DNA from: Thelephora terrestris
Taxonomy: Eukaryota; Basidiomycota; Agaricomycetes; Thelephorales; Thelephoraceae
DNA: 64,000 bases
NCBI GenBank assembly: GCA_015956445.1
Contig: WIUZ02000022.1
Location: 496,001-560,000 of the forward strand
Direction of reading: 5' to 3'
Below, one piece after another: positions 54,084 through 64,000 of the stretch. The stretch's first letter is position 1. Every line of letters starts with the position of its first letter. The translations under genes and the position numbers were made by a program. The notes under the pieces were generated by a model. That model worked only from the letters and a program-made list of their open reading frames with translations, was not told where the DNA came from and made no database searches.

Positions 54084-54423
54084 TGAACTAGCCACAAAGC
54101 CTTCGGAGTCCGAGAGGGCAGAGATGGCAGTTAGAAGGTCGGGTCCTCGGTTCAGAGGCGCGAGCCTCTAGGGAATCTGCGGGAAGCGAATGAAAGGGGA
54201 GAGAGAAAGTCGGGAAGAGAACGGGAGAACGAGGCAGAGGACGACGGGAAAGCCAGAGAACGAAACTACCGATAACCAACAAAGGGGAACGTCGGGATAC
54301 GTCGGGACAACAGAGTCAGAAATCGGGACGCCAGCGGGACACAAGAGACCAGAGGGACAACGAGAACGAGGGCGAGACGACGAGGGAACCGAAGGGAGGA
54401 CCGTAGCAACGCTGCTAGGCCTC

Positions 54424-54457
<34 letters not shown>

Positions 54458-55107
54458 ACGCTGCTGATTGATTCTGGAGTCTATCGAATACAGGGGCCTT
54501 TATATACAATACTGGGGGCTCTGAGAACGAAGGGACCAAAGGAAACGAACCAAAGTGATGTCAAAAGACCTAATGACGCGTCTATGACATAGGGAAGGCA
54601 AGGGATCGAAGGGAACAGCGAGGGAAAAGAATGTGGTTGGAAAACGAACCAGAGGGAGGCCTAGAGTCGAGAGCGAAGCGATCGATCGAGACGTGATCGG
54701 GACGCAGGAAACGGAGATAGGGAAAGGAAAGCTAAAGGTAAGAGCCGTGATGGAGGATCGGGAAATGGTCGGGACACGATCGGGACTGGTCGGGACGTAA
54801 TCGGGACGAGGTGTGAAGGAATAAGAGTCTGAGAGAAACTATCTACTAGAGAACGCGGGTCGCAGGTCTAAGGTCGAAGGGCGCAGGTCGCAGGTCGCAG
54901 GTCTAAGTCGCAGGTCGAAAGGGAAAACGTCGGGAAGTCGCGAGGGAGAATAGGGAGAGAGGGACGTGTGGCGAAGTGAAGGGACAGGCAAATCCTCGTC
55001 GGGACAGTCGAGAATGCTGAGGGAGGTCATCCAGACCTCGCGCAGCGGTTGTCGATAGTCGAGAGAAGGTCGCGATTCCGGATAGTGTCCGAAATACGGT
55101 CACGACA
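54084..55107 (-). repeat. E3 5' LTR
   Basis: 1024 bp, near-identical to the 3' LTR. The minus-strand TATA-like TTGTATATAAAGG lies near 54497-54509. Confidence 0.92.
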
Positions 55108-55304
55108 CCGCGAAGATCTACGATGTGATGTCAGTTGTTGCCAGCAAACGGCGACACGTGACGTCGCACCTCGCGATAACTAGGATACGCCACGTTGGCG
55201 TTCGGAAGGAAGTAACCCTTGTTCTGTACGGAACGCGGATCCGCAGACTCGATGGTAGCGGTGCTGTTCTCAGCACGGAAGACACGATCGGAGATCATGG
55301 GCAT

Positions 55305-55921
55305 AGTGGATGAGTAGTTGGTTGGTGAGGTTGTTGACTTGGGAAGAAGGGAGGTTGATGGATCCAATGGCCGGTTCGCACTACGCTTTATTCGACCCTC
55401 GACAGCGCTCGCGCCCTATTCGCCATTGGCTCGGCCCATCGTTTCACCGGTCCAGACTCCTTATACATTCGCCCTCGACATTCAAGCCCCACTCGGTCCT
55501 TTGTTGTCCCGATCGGACGAGCTGACGCGTCGCCCCCTCATTGGTTCACCCTTGCATGTGATATTATCCTTTGTCATTCCTTTCCCACACGACGTCATGA
55601 CCCCTTTCTTATTTTCTCACGAACCCTGACCCATTAGTCATTCCTTTATCATTTCAATTCTATGCTCCGGGCCGCTTACTGTTCGTGCTTACTCTCGGCC
55701 CTTCTTTGTTCCAAGTTATTATTAGATAGGGTTATCTATGTCCCGGCCACTCTCTTATATAAGTACCAGTAGAGTAGCTGAGGACTCCCCATCTTTGATA
55801 TCTCGGGAAGTCCTCTTCTCCTTGCAGCATCGGTGTATTTGCTGTAGGCCACTGAAGAGCTTATCGAGTAACTCCTTGAACCGTTCGCTCTCCTCTCTCA
55901 CTCAGCCTTGATCCTTAACCG
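55305..55921. other. P2 upstream region and unassigned DNA
   Basis: The first part should be the P2 promoter (minus strand), with an ATTGG box (reverse CCAAT) around 55364. Near 55754-55762 there is a plus-strand TATA-like CTTATATAAGTACC of unknown ownership. No conserved coding frame. Confidence 0.4.
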
Positions 55922-56778
55922 GTGTTTGAAGCGAGCTCGGACACGACATCGAGTTCCGCACTGCTCTTTGGATCAAGTCATCAGTTTGAGGCGCCATCCT
56001 CGGGCTCTTGTATCTGCCCTCAGAAGACGATAGGGATCTACCTGATAGAGGCTCGGCACTCCTGCTGTGAATTCGGACAACTTACCGGAGAACGCTCGTC
56101 CATCGCGTTTTGGACCACGAAGACTTTGGGTGGATATAGGGAAGTCGTTCCCCCTTTGCCCCATTGTTTCTTGTTGGTTGGAGTTGCGACTCACCAACAG
56201 CACTGGTACCTGAAGGGCGAAGAGTGGCCCTGACATTTAGTGTCTTTGGAAACACGCTCACGAAGCTTCAGAATCGAATGGGAACCTCGACTTTAAGCTC
56301 AATTGCAGAGCTAAAGATGCACGTCCACAATGAACACCATCTCAATTCAACGAAGACGTGGATGAAGCACATGTTTGCATCTCACTCGAAAACTACCCCC
56401 CCTGACGAACTATCAGTGCTGTCAACATCTGCACAGCCAGAGTCACTGGCAAGCAACGAGGACGTCACACTCTGTGAGGACACCAACCGCGCACAGCGCT
56501 GCCCGACATCAGGGTTTCACGAAACCATCTCTGATCATTGCTTCAGGGGTGTCGAAGATGACGAGCTGCCTCCCTATCCCTCACTTAGCGGAAAGCTGAC
56601 CCTCGCTCAGCTTTTCAACTTCCAGAACCACCACTGGGCTGACTTGTTTGAGGAATGTGCCAAGAAAAGTTATGAGGAGGAGCTTGCATGGTATGATTTG
56701 TTGAACGAAGACTCCGCAAAGGCTGACAGTATGGAGGTAGATGTAGACGAAACTACAGCTGACATACTCCTTGGTTGA
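55922..56778 (+). pseudogene. hAT transposase C-terminal remnant (second copy)
   Basis: Frames on either side of a shift near 56170-56240 read AFWTTKTLGGYREVVP and then FSVFGNTLTKLQNRMGTSTL, the end of a hAT dimerisation domain. A 204-aa open frame (56164-56778) continues with an acidic tail to TGA. The catalytic part is missing and the join is out of frame. A solo LTR begins 12 bp after the stop. Confidence 0.7.
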
Positions 56779-56789
56779 CTACGTGTTAT

Positions 56790-57142
56790 TGTTGAACTGG
56801 AGGTCTGTGCCCGGCAACGGGTCAACTGGCTCCACCACTTCAAGCGAGAGCCGATGCCGGAGAGCGCTGAATAAAGCGACCCGAAGGGACGGTATCACAT
56901 CAGTGATCCGATCAATCGGTATGACGCGCGCATGCCTTAAGCCGCCGCACGGACCCTGCATCAGTCACGCTATACAGTTGTGACATCAATAGAGTAGATA
57001 GATATATATACCCCCCATGTGTAGATAGATCAATCAATCGCTTCTCTCTCTCTCTCCCACTAGCAATTATAAGACTCTCTCCTTCAGGTAAGACTTAGAG
57101 TACCCATGTAGTAGTATAGCATTATACTCTACCTGCTCAACA
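56790..57142. mobile_element. Solo LTR, family 1 (copy 2), TSD GTTAT
   Basis: 353 bp, TGTTGAAC...GCTCAACA, flanked by GTTAT (56785-56789 and 57143-57147). Similar along its whole length to 12047-12400, including the TAGATAGATATATATACCCC promoter-like segment. Confidence 0.85.
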
Positions 57143-57147
57143 GTTAT

Positions 57148-59144
57148 GTTTCTTTTCTTGCTGTATTTAATCATGTCAAATCACATCGAATTTCGCCCAC
57201 TCGTATTCTGCGGGAATGGCGGACCGTCCAGCCGGTTTCTCACGCCACTGAGTCGCTCATTGACGAAGCAAATACTACTCACATCATGACACGAACTCGA
57301 CAGTGTTACCACCATCAATGATATATCATTGATTGGCACAACACTGATATGGAACCTTATACCCGCGACCAATTCGGATCCTGCATTGGTTGATATGTAC
57401 TCTCCTCGGACAGGTTTACCTTGTACAAGTCACGGCGAAGGTGTTGCCCATTACACACACTTGTACTTGAACCGCGATGGACTGAGCTTTGCGGCAAAAG
57501 TTCATGGATCCGGCTCATCAGGGAGCTCTCACCTTACCAGTTGCCCTCTTCGAACCTCCACCAGCATCAACACCGACCGACCACACGATCCAGCCAAGCC
57601 AAGCCGCCAAAACCGTGCCAAGGTACACCTCCCACCCAGTGCGCACGCTTCCTCGGCGGCTAATACGCTCACCTTGAGGTGGGGGGCGTCGAGAGGCAAC
57701 CCGGGCGGCCAGTGAGGAATCAAAGCGCCCCCCCAACTGGAGCCTAAAGATATCGGAAACCCAAGAGTGTTGGTGACCGTCTGGAATCCGTCGACGTGCA
57801 TCGCCGCCGTTAGCAATGGGGCGTAGACAAGTGTGATTCTATGGCGCGGACGCGGGGTACCTGAACGGTCAAACATCCAAAGGCAGCGGTTCTTTGTATT
57901 CCAAAGACTCAATGCCTATCGGGCTGCGTAATTCAATCTAGTCCTTCGCCTAGATAATGCGTTTGGTACAATAGACCGCACATCAGATCCAAGGGAAGCT
58001 CTATCGCCACACGCACCAACTCCAGAATAGCTTCCACTTCTTGGAGACTTCAACTCCTTCGAGAGAAGTGCCTTGTTGACTTGAGAGTTTCTGAGAAGGT
58101 TCCATGGCTCATGGGATCGGACCATTCCATTTTGGCTAAGCGAAACGACCAAGTCCGCAACAGATCCAGTTGTTTGAAAGAAAGTTTGTTGGACTTGTGA
58201 GGCATCGAGCCAAAGGTTCTAGGAACCCAATCCAAATGGGTCAATCATGGGTCGAGCGAACGGAGCTGCCGCCAAAGCTCGGCGCGCACAATTGCTTTAA
58301 TCTCAGCACCAGAGTCGGACTAGTTCACAGGAGGGCACCAACGCGTGGGTGTCCTGTACACTCCCAACTGCAGAAGGTCCTCCTTGTCTTCAACGGCAAA
58401 AACAGATGCGCCCAGCCAAATCAGAGCGAAACGAACTACTTACAATTCGTAGGAATTTGCACCCGAAAACGGCAACGAAAAGGGAATCTCTCGGATTAAG
58501 TTCGACATTGATTTCGTTCGGTCCCTTCTCCGTGTGGGCCGTTCAAGTGTCCGAGGGTTCCACTACTCGAGTGACGCTCAATCCCACTGGTTGCATCAAT
58601 GGGCTGAGATTGAAACAGAAAGCGAGGAGAAAGGAAGATGAAACTAGCGAGACAACTGCTCAATCGAACATTTCAAAGCGTCGATAAGCAGGAATGCGAC
58701 AAAAGAACGAAGATAAAGGTAGACGAGCGGGAGCTGTGGGAATTCTGACTGCGTGGGTGTAATTGTGGGAATCATATCCTAAGGTAACACAGGAATACTT
58801 TGTTACCGGCCCGAAAAGATCTAGGGCGCATGGGAATTAAACAGCAAAGAGCCAAAAGGTCCGAGATCGTACGGTGTAGCCGTGTCGCAGATACGACTAC
58901 AATGCGGGCGTGCCTGGGGGTCAAGGTGGGTCATGGGGTGATGTAGGGGTCGTGGGTACCATCGATGTCGGGGAATACGTCGGTACCGTCGTGGCGTATG
59001 ATGAAAAAAGGCTGATGATGGGGTACTGTCACGTGGGAGTGAACAAAAGGGATCTCGAGGGCAAAGATCTGAGCATGTCGTGTCGGTGAAAAAATGTGTG
59101 TAGTGGCCGGAGATAAAAGAACCAATATAGGACGAGAAGTAGAT
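57148..59144. other. 2-kb region without a recognisable gene
   Basis: Several short frames on both strands (for example 57529-57912 minus, 58349-58687 plus), but none has a family resemblance or splice pattern I trust. It may hold degraded genes. The last 300 bp should contain the KRE6 3' UTR. Confidence 0.4.
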
Positions 59145-61585
59145 CTAGCAACCGTTGTATAGCGAGTTGCGTGGGAAGTAGTATCCAGCTTGGTTCCACG
59201 TTGTGAGATTGGGATTCGAGTAGGCATTCAGATGGCTATCTCCTGGTTAGCATCCGTAATCGAAGTAGAGTAACGAGAGTCCGTACTTGTTGATATAGGT
59301 TTCCGTGGGGTAATTATCTGGCGAACACCCAATTCCAGGGGCGTCATCACGCTGGTATACCCTGACATAGTCGATATACATCGCGGCTGGGAATACAAGG
59401 TGGGTAAGGTCAATGGGCTGGAATCCCTCTGTGTGGAGACATGACGTCAGCAGCGTCGAAGCATATCCAAGAGGTGGAGCGCGTACGGGACATGCCAAAG
59501 TTCATAATCAGGTACTGTGGTAGGAATCAGCGTGGGTAAAATGGAGTGATTGAAGCAAGCCCACCATAGGTTCCTCCGGTATGATCCTCCCGCTGATCCT
59601 CGCGGTGCTATCGGGGCCTACGGCGTCCGGAGTGATTTTCCAGGTTTGTTGGCCTTCAGAGTACCAAGTGATATATCCATCCTGCCTGCGGGATGGATTG
59701 GACCAATATTCGTACCCATAGGTGGTGTAACCCGTGCCGCCGTAGTTGCTGCTATCGATATTAGATACCGCAGAGACAGCTTGTTGGTACTGTGCGCCCA
59801 TGTACGTGTTGATGGCCGTGTTCGAGGTGTTGTATATGGTCGTGGCAGGCGAGTTTTCGTTGAACTGGTACTGATAATTGAAGGGGGCGACCTGGAATGA
59901 TTGCGAAACTTGGCCTATATGATCTACCGCGTCAATTTGGGCCTCGAGGACGTCAATTTCTGGCGCATTGCGTCCTGCATCGACTGAAGGACCAGGATGG
60001 TCTGACCCAGGGCACTACGATGACAGACGCTTGAATACTATCGCCGAGGCCAGGTTTGAAAGGTCTTACCGTGCATGAGCTGACTCTTTGACCAGGAAGG
60101 TAACTCAGCGGTCCACCTCCAGTTCCACCAGTACGAGCTTGAGGCGGAGTACCGTCTGGAGCGGTCTGATTGGGGAAAGTGCCGAGATCGCATGTGTCAT
60201 AACTATACGGCCACATGCCCTCAGTCGTAGCACCATAACCAGCGCGCCCCTTATGAAATAGCGTTAGCCAGGGTAAAACTAACAAACGTAATTTACTGAC
60301 GAGGTTACCCATGCTCCAAATACCGGGCCAGAATCCCTGGGCGTTGACTGATCCAGGTAAACTAACGCTGACCTCGACATACCCGGTGGTGAAACAGAAC
60401 TTATTCCAGCCCTGCAACATTCCGCTGGCATAATTCAAGTTATGGATGTTTTTGCGTTCCATAGAGATAACGAGCTTTCCGTTGGCGGTGGTGATTTGAC
60501 CGGGGTCGTACCATTCGACATCTCCAGTGGGCCAGTAGTGCAGATCCACGGCTTCCCAGTAGGGATCGTCGCCGGGATAGAACGTCCTTCCATCACGATT
60601 GAATTCATCACTGAATACGAGGTTATAGGTGCGACCGTCTGAGCCCACACGAGTCAGTGCACTCGTGGGGGTATCATCATCAACGAGGGACGGGAAGTTG
60701 GGGAATTTGTTGATTTGGCCTGTGGAGTTGACGGAGTTGTATCCGCTCTTGTCCTTGGCAGTGCGGGTGACGGCATCAATGATTGGATACGCTCCGAACA
60801 AGGTCAACAATCCGATGGTTAGGACAAGGAGGGCCACAACGTTTGCCCAACCTCGGCCGGAACAACAGGTGAACGAACGGTCTAATCGAGCATCACGAAT
60901 CGGGTCTGGATTGTGGAGCGCATCATCCAGGTCTGGATCCTTGACGTCCCATTTATAGGGAGGTACGGTATTCGTGGAGATTGTGGGTGGGTTGATCGCC
61001 TGCGGCTGTTGTCTCTGTTGCTGTTGTTGGTAGATTCTGTATCGTTCTCGGTCTTGTTCAGGATCCGTGTGGGTCTGGTAAGACAGCTGTTGATGTCCGA
61101 CGCTCGAGGAGATGAGTTTTTCGTTCGTGGACGTTATGGATGTTTCCGAATTCCCACTTGCGGTGAAGCGGCCTGTACTTGAACCCATTTCTCGAGGATT
61201 GTACTGAAGCAGTGAATAGAACGTTAAAAGAGATCATAGTTAGCTATTGACGTCGGTTGATGAGGGAGAGACCAACTGAATAGGGACCATAGCCGGCGCC
61301 GATGACACCGGTGGCCACATTGTGGGCCATCTCCCCCCTCCTGGACTCGTGTGTGCGGGATTCATGAGAGGAACGACTGTGAGTAGTCGGTGGTGGGGGT
61401 ACCCGACGAATCTGGCGTCTTGACTTACGCTGCTGATGGTGGGATGGTGGTTGAGATTGAGATTGAGGTTGGGTTTGGGGTTGGGAGTAGGCGGTGTATT
61501 GGGAGTAATGGGAGGTTGAAGCAGGGGTCTGGGATACAGCGTAATATTGGCGAGGGCCATTTGCTCGTCGTGGATGACCAGACAT
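59145..61585 (-). CDS. KRE6: KRE6/SKN1 family beta-glucan synthesis protein (GH16-like, type II membrane)
   Basis: Needed for cell-wall beta-1,6-glucan; acts in the secretory pathway (family knowledge). Seven exons give 700 aa: 61277-61585, 60301-61203, 60070-60249, 59565-60014, 59487-59514, 59287-59428 and 59145-59235. The Gln/Pro-rich cytosolic N-terminus is followed by one membrane anchor (WANVVALLVLTIGLLTLFGAY). The luminal GH16-like domain has LVFSDEFNRDGRTFYPGDDPYWEA, FWPGIWSMGNLGRAGYG and APEIDVLEAQ (catalytic acidic motif). Near the end, YIDYVRVYQRDD is followed by SLYNGC and TAG. One exon is only 28 nt (YLIMNFGMS). Exon borders keep frame and restore family order. Very secure. Confidence 0.94.
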
Positions 61586-61804
61586 GATGGTTCGTCTGCG
61601 AAATCGAAGAGTTAATCGTAGCCGGGGTCGTGGATATCGTGCGCGCAGTAAGGGGACGTTGCTGAGAGGAAGAAGAAAAGTTGAACCACACGCCTCCAAG
61701 CGCGTGCGAGGATATAGGCGCCTATTCCCCAACTCCTATTATAGATACTCCAAACCATTGAAAATGCAGACAGATAGATTGTTGGATACAGCATAGATAA
61801 TTCA

Positions 61805-63413
61805 CTACGACGAGGGCGGATTCATGAGCATCGCCGTGTGCCCACTGCCCGTCATTCCGTCAAACACAAACAAGTTAGAGACCGGCGACTCTCTCGCACT
61901 CAACGCGTTCAAGATGTCCTGTGCTAAGGCTCCGCCAACCACGGCGCAGACGGGCGAGAACTCGTGCGCAGCCGTTGTGGAGAGCGACCTAGAAGAAAGG
62001 GGGGGGGGGGTCATCTCACTCTCTCCTCCGCGATCGGATTGAGAAAGTTGAACTAACGCGATCAGAGGCTCTGACGATCCCTTCAGTATTGACTTGTTCG
62101 CAACCCTCTCGTTGATCAGCGTCGCCTGAATGGATTCCAATTCCGCAGCTTGCTCCATCTGTGACGGCAGTTCTCCTTCGTGTCGCTGCTGGAACTCCCA
62201 CAGCGCTGGTTTCCGTATGAATCGAACCCGGCACAGAACCGATCAGGACAGCTCTCGCAATGAGGGTCAACACGCGCATCCAGCGCGTGAATTCACGTAC
62301 CGAGTAACGTGAAGATCAAGTGGGGATTAATCTCTTTTGCTTCACGCTTGGCTTTCAAATTCCACCGCCATTCCAGTGCCTCCCGTAGCGAGGTGAACCG
62401 GGATTTCAGTTTCACATTTTTTGCGTCCTTCTTCCCGGAGCGGTCCCTGAAGCCGCCACTATTAGGCTATTTCAAACGTAACGCTTGCGGAAGACTTACG
62501 GTGAGATGAACTCATGTTCTTGAAGATCACAAAATATGTACCCGAGTAAGCCATATACCCCTCCGGCGTAAAATTTCTTGCCCAATGACCGGCATGTCTC
62601 GTTCAGCCTCACCTGTTAATTTCAGCCGACTTGTAACTGAAACGTTGGTTACGGGGTTCAACTTACGATATTCTCTCTCGTTTCCTCCGTCATGCAGACC
62701 AAATCTACTTGCTCAATCAACTTGACCAGTGACTCATCGCTGTACTCTGAGACCGCTTCAATTGCCACGAGTGGGTTAAGACTTTCCACCCTCGGCCTGG
62801 CCGCATCGACCCTCTGATGAGTAAGCATGAGCTATCCGGTGATCCGAAGGCGAGGAAACAACGGCGGAAGGAACGGCGGAGAGAATAAGCTTGGAATTAG
62901 ACGTACCTTCCGCCCAACATCTTCGTCCCTGAAGAAGAAACCAGTCCCAAGATCTTCCTCTTTCACCTCCTCATTGTCCGCGATGATCAGCTTCCCTACG
63001 CCAGCCAGAACTATATTCTTGACAACTTCCGTCGCTAACCCTCGGATTGTGAGCACAAGGATCGTGGCATTTCGCATCCTAAAACGTCCGCGGTCACTAT
63101 CGTGTTAAACCACAAAATAATGAAACGCACCGTTGCTGGGCTTCAAGCCCCCACAACCGAATCTGCCTATCATATAAAGCAGCTTCGTCTGTTATCCGTG
63201 ATAGGGCGTCGACAAGAAACGAGCAGACATAAAGACACGAAGGAATGAGCGAACGACGCGTCGAAAACGGAGGTGGCCACGGAAAATTGAGGAACCAGGT
63301 TAGAACAGTTGACGCGACTCGGTGCGAAACAAGCAGCGGTGGAATGCAGGACCCATCGACGGACCTTCTGTAATTTGCACGGGAGCACCATCGCCTGGGG
63401 CATGTGAGCTCAT
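61805..63413 (-). CDS. AOS1: SUMO-activating enzyme E1 subunit 1 (Aos1/SAE1)
   Basis: Pairs with Uba2 to adenylate SUMO in the nucleus. Seven exons give 361 aa: 63365-63413, 63131-63188, 62907-63078, 62667-62813, 62500-62612, 62301-62446 and 61805-62205. The first exon reads MSSHAPGDGAPVQITE and joins DEAALYDRQIRLWGLEAQQR across a 176-bp intron. A Rossmann-type block follows (ATILVLTIRGLATEVVKNIV, VGKLIIADNE). Then come VDLVCMTEETRENI and KKFYAGGVYGLLGYIFCDLQ. The end is EFSPVCAVVGGALAQDIL...NLFVFDGMTGSG. The usual G-x-G-x-x-G is eroded to TIRGLA, as in Aos1, which does not bind ATP itself. Length matches the family (about 350). Confidence 0.95.
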
Positions 63414-63611
63414 GATTGAGGGGGGCGGCGGACTTCTCCGTCGGGCGTTACGAACGGTGAGGGGGTGGACGACAAGATTAGAACCAGGATATTAGGGGAT
63501 TTCGTAAAGTACTCGGCATATACAAGTGGGTAATATTGCTACATCACTGAACACGCAGATGGGGTATGTATTTAAATTATTGGGCTGAGGGTATGAGATG
63601 ATGTAGGGTAT
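63414..63611. other. Intergenic region between AOS1 and the F-box/LRR-like gene
   Basis: Short spacer that should hold the AOS1 promoter and the neighbour's 3' UTR. No further features seen. Confidence 0.5.
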
Positions 63612-64000
63612 TCAGCAGTAAGCGCCATTTGCAATCACCGTCCTGACCTGCTCAAAAGTCCCCACAAACCGTTTCTCGCACCACCCATACTCCATATCGA
63701 CAACCTCCAACGTCCCTGGTCGCCTCAGTGATCTCGAGAAACTCTTGAGGCCACTGAACACCCGCCTCGACCGCCCGCTATCTCGCAGCCTCAGCAGTCG
63801 CAGGGTGGGCATGTGAAGATATCCAAAGATCGTCGACAACTCCAAGGGTATATCATACTTGGCGTAAATGGTCAACCGTTCAAGGTACGGCATGCTGACG
63901 TGTCGGAGAGGGAAAGTGGTAGGGTACCAATCCCATTCTCCCCCTCTCACAGGGGCGGCGCCCGAAGAAGGAAAGGTAATCCTCAGCTCCCTCAACTTCC
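63612..64000 (-). CDS. F-box/LRR-like protein, C-terminal part (5' end outside window)
   Basis: The open frame reaches the window edge and ends at the stop 63612. It reads KLRELRITFPSS, then MPYLERLTIYAKYDIPLELS, LHMPTLRLLRLRD and GTLEVVDMEYGWCEKRF. That is the leucine-rich tail of the F-box-like proteins common in Agaricomycetes. No F-box is visible here. The family call is by pattern only. Confidence 0.55.
   Translation of the reverse strand, partial: KLRELRITFPSSGAAPVRGGEWDWYPTTFPLRHVSMPYLERLTIYAKYDIPLELSTIFGYLHMPTLRLLRLRDSGRSRRVFSGLKSFSRSLRRPGTLEVVDMEYGWCEKRFVGTFEQVRTVIANGAYC

Larger units (their letters stand above)
45357..55107 (-). mobile_element. E3: near-complete Gypsy-like LTR retrotransposon, TSD CCGC
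   Basis: The 5' LTR is 54084-55107 and the 3' LTR is 45357-46380 (1024 bp each). One substitution was spotted (45966 A / 54693 G). It is flanked by CCGC (45353-45356 and 55108-55111). Gag-protease, the frameshift heptamer and pol are all present. The only clear damage is the 501-bp E9 insertion in RT. It lacks the antisense gene found in E4. E5 and E6 are older or broken members of the same family. Confidence 0.95.
43799..55304 (-). pseudogene. P2: paralogue of P1, exon 2 split by retrotransposon E3
   Basis: Exon 1 55170-55304 (MPMISDRVFRAENSTATIES...), intron 55118-55169. Exon 2 begins IFAVAAKVDARQLEATI at 55117, is broken by E3 after ten bases, and resumes at 45356. It contains IDDELWYHNLIDHKLQESMRG and SSLWGLLKMGIYDL. 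Exon 3 is coiled coil (NERLKREVKEAKDDARRMY). Further exons carry ELEYAGENEVAVPIPPP and a C-terminus with RAEVQLAVAHRLEEAW, ending at TGA 43799. The ELEYA-x-EV and final motifs match P1. Middle exon borders (44330-44960) are not fully resolved. Function unknown; probably inactivated by the 9.75-kb insertion. Confidence 0.62.

Noticed and set aside
57529-57912. Minus-strand 127-aa frame as a gene
   Set aside because: It shows no family resemblance, overlaps other equally long frames, and has no supporting exon structure.
61397-61448. A 52-bp GTAAGT...CACAG intron in KRE6 exon 1
   Set aside because: The splice sites look good, but removal shifts frame away from GVIGAGYGPYS, which joins the next exon correctly. 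Left as coding; RNA data could reverse this.

Overview
This window is nuclear DNA of a filamentous basidiomycete, most likely an Agaricomycete. Protein genes are split by many 45-75 bp GT-AG introns. The conserved genes are fungal orthologues (Cdc25-type RasGEF, ORC2, CWF19, KRE6/SKN1, AOS1), and there is a FunK1 kinase, a family typical of these fungi. No rRNA, tRNA or CRISPR array was recognised.

Layout. Positions 1-11054 are a compact host block: RasGEF (+, 5' end outside the window), ORC2 (-), a HIT hydrolase (-), the splicing factor CWF19 (-) and a FunK1 kinase (+, divergent from CWF19). Positions 59145-64000 are a second host block: KRE6 (-), the SUMO E1 subunit AOS1 (-) and an F-box/LRR-like fragment (-).

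Positions 12047-57147 are an archipelago of nested mobile elements. Two nearly complete Ty3/Gypsy-like LTR retrotransposons are present. E4 (30379-41638, + strand) has identical-looking 1121-bp LTRs and a GCGC target duplication. E3 (45357-55107, - strand) has 1024-bp LTRs and a CCGC target duplication. Both carry a 721-aa Gag-protease frame joined to RT-RNaseH-integrase by a -1 frame change at the same AAATTTT heptamer. E4 also has a three-exon antisense gene between pol and its 3' LTR, encoding a Zn2Cys6-like protein. Degraded relatives (E5, E6), solo LTRs of two other families, hAT transposase remnants and three fold-back or MITE elements with CACTGGGGGCA termini fill most of the rest.

The least familiar object is a 2.3-kb unit with TGTCA...TGACA ends. 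It is present twice and carries two divergent, conserved genes with no recognisable transposase. One copy sits inside a palindromic CACTG element. A two-member family of host-like coiled-coil genes (P1, P2) is also present, and each member is split by a transposon.

Several insertions could be verified inside the window because an uninterrupted relative of the target site exists elsewhere in it. Exon borders come from reading frame, splice consensus and remembered family conservation. No database search was run.
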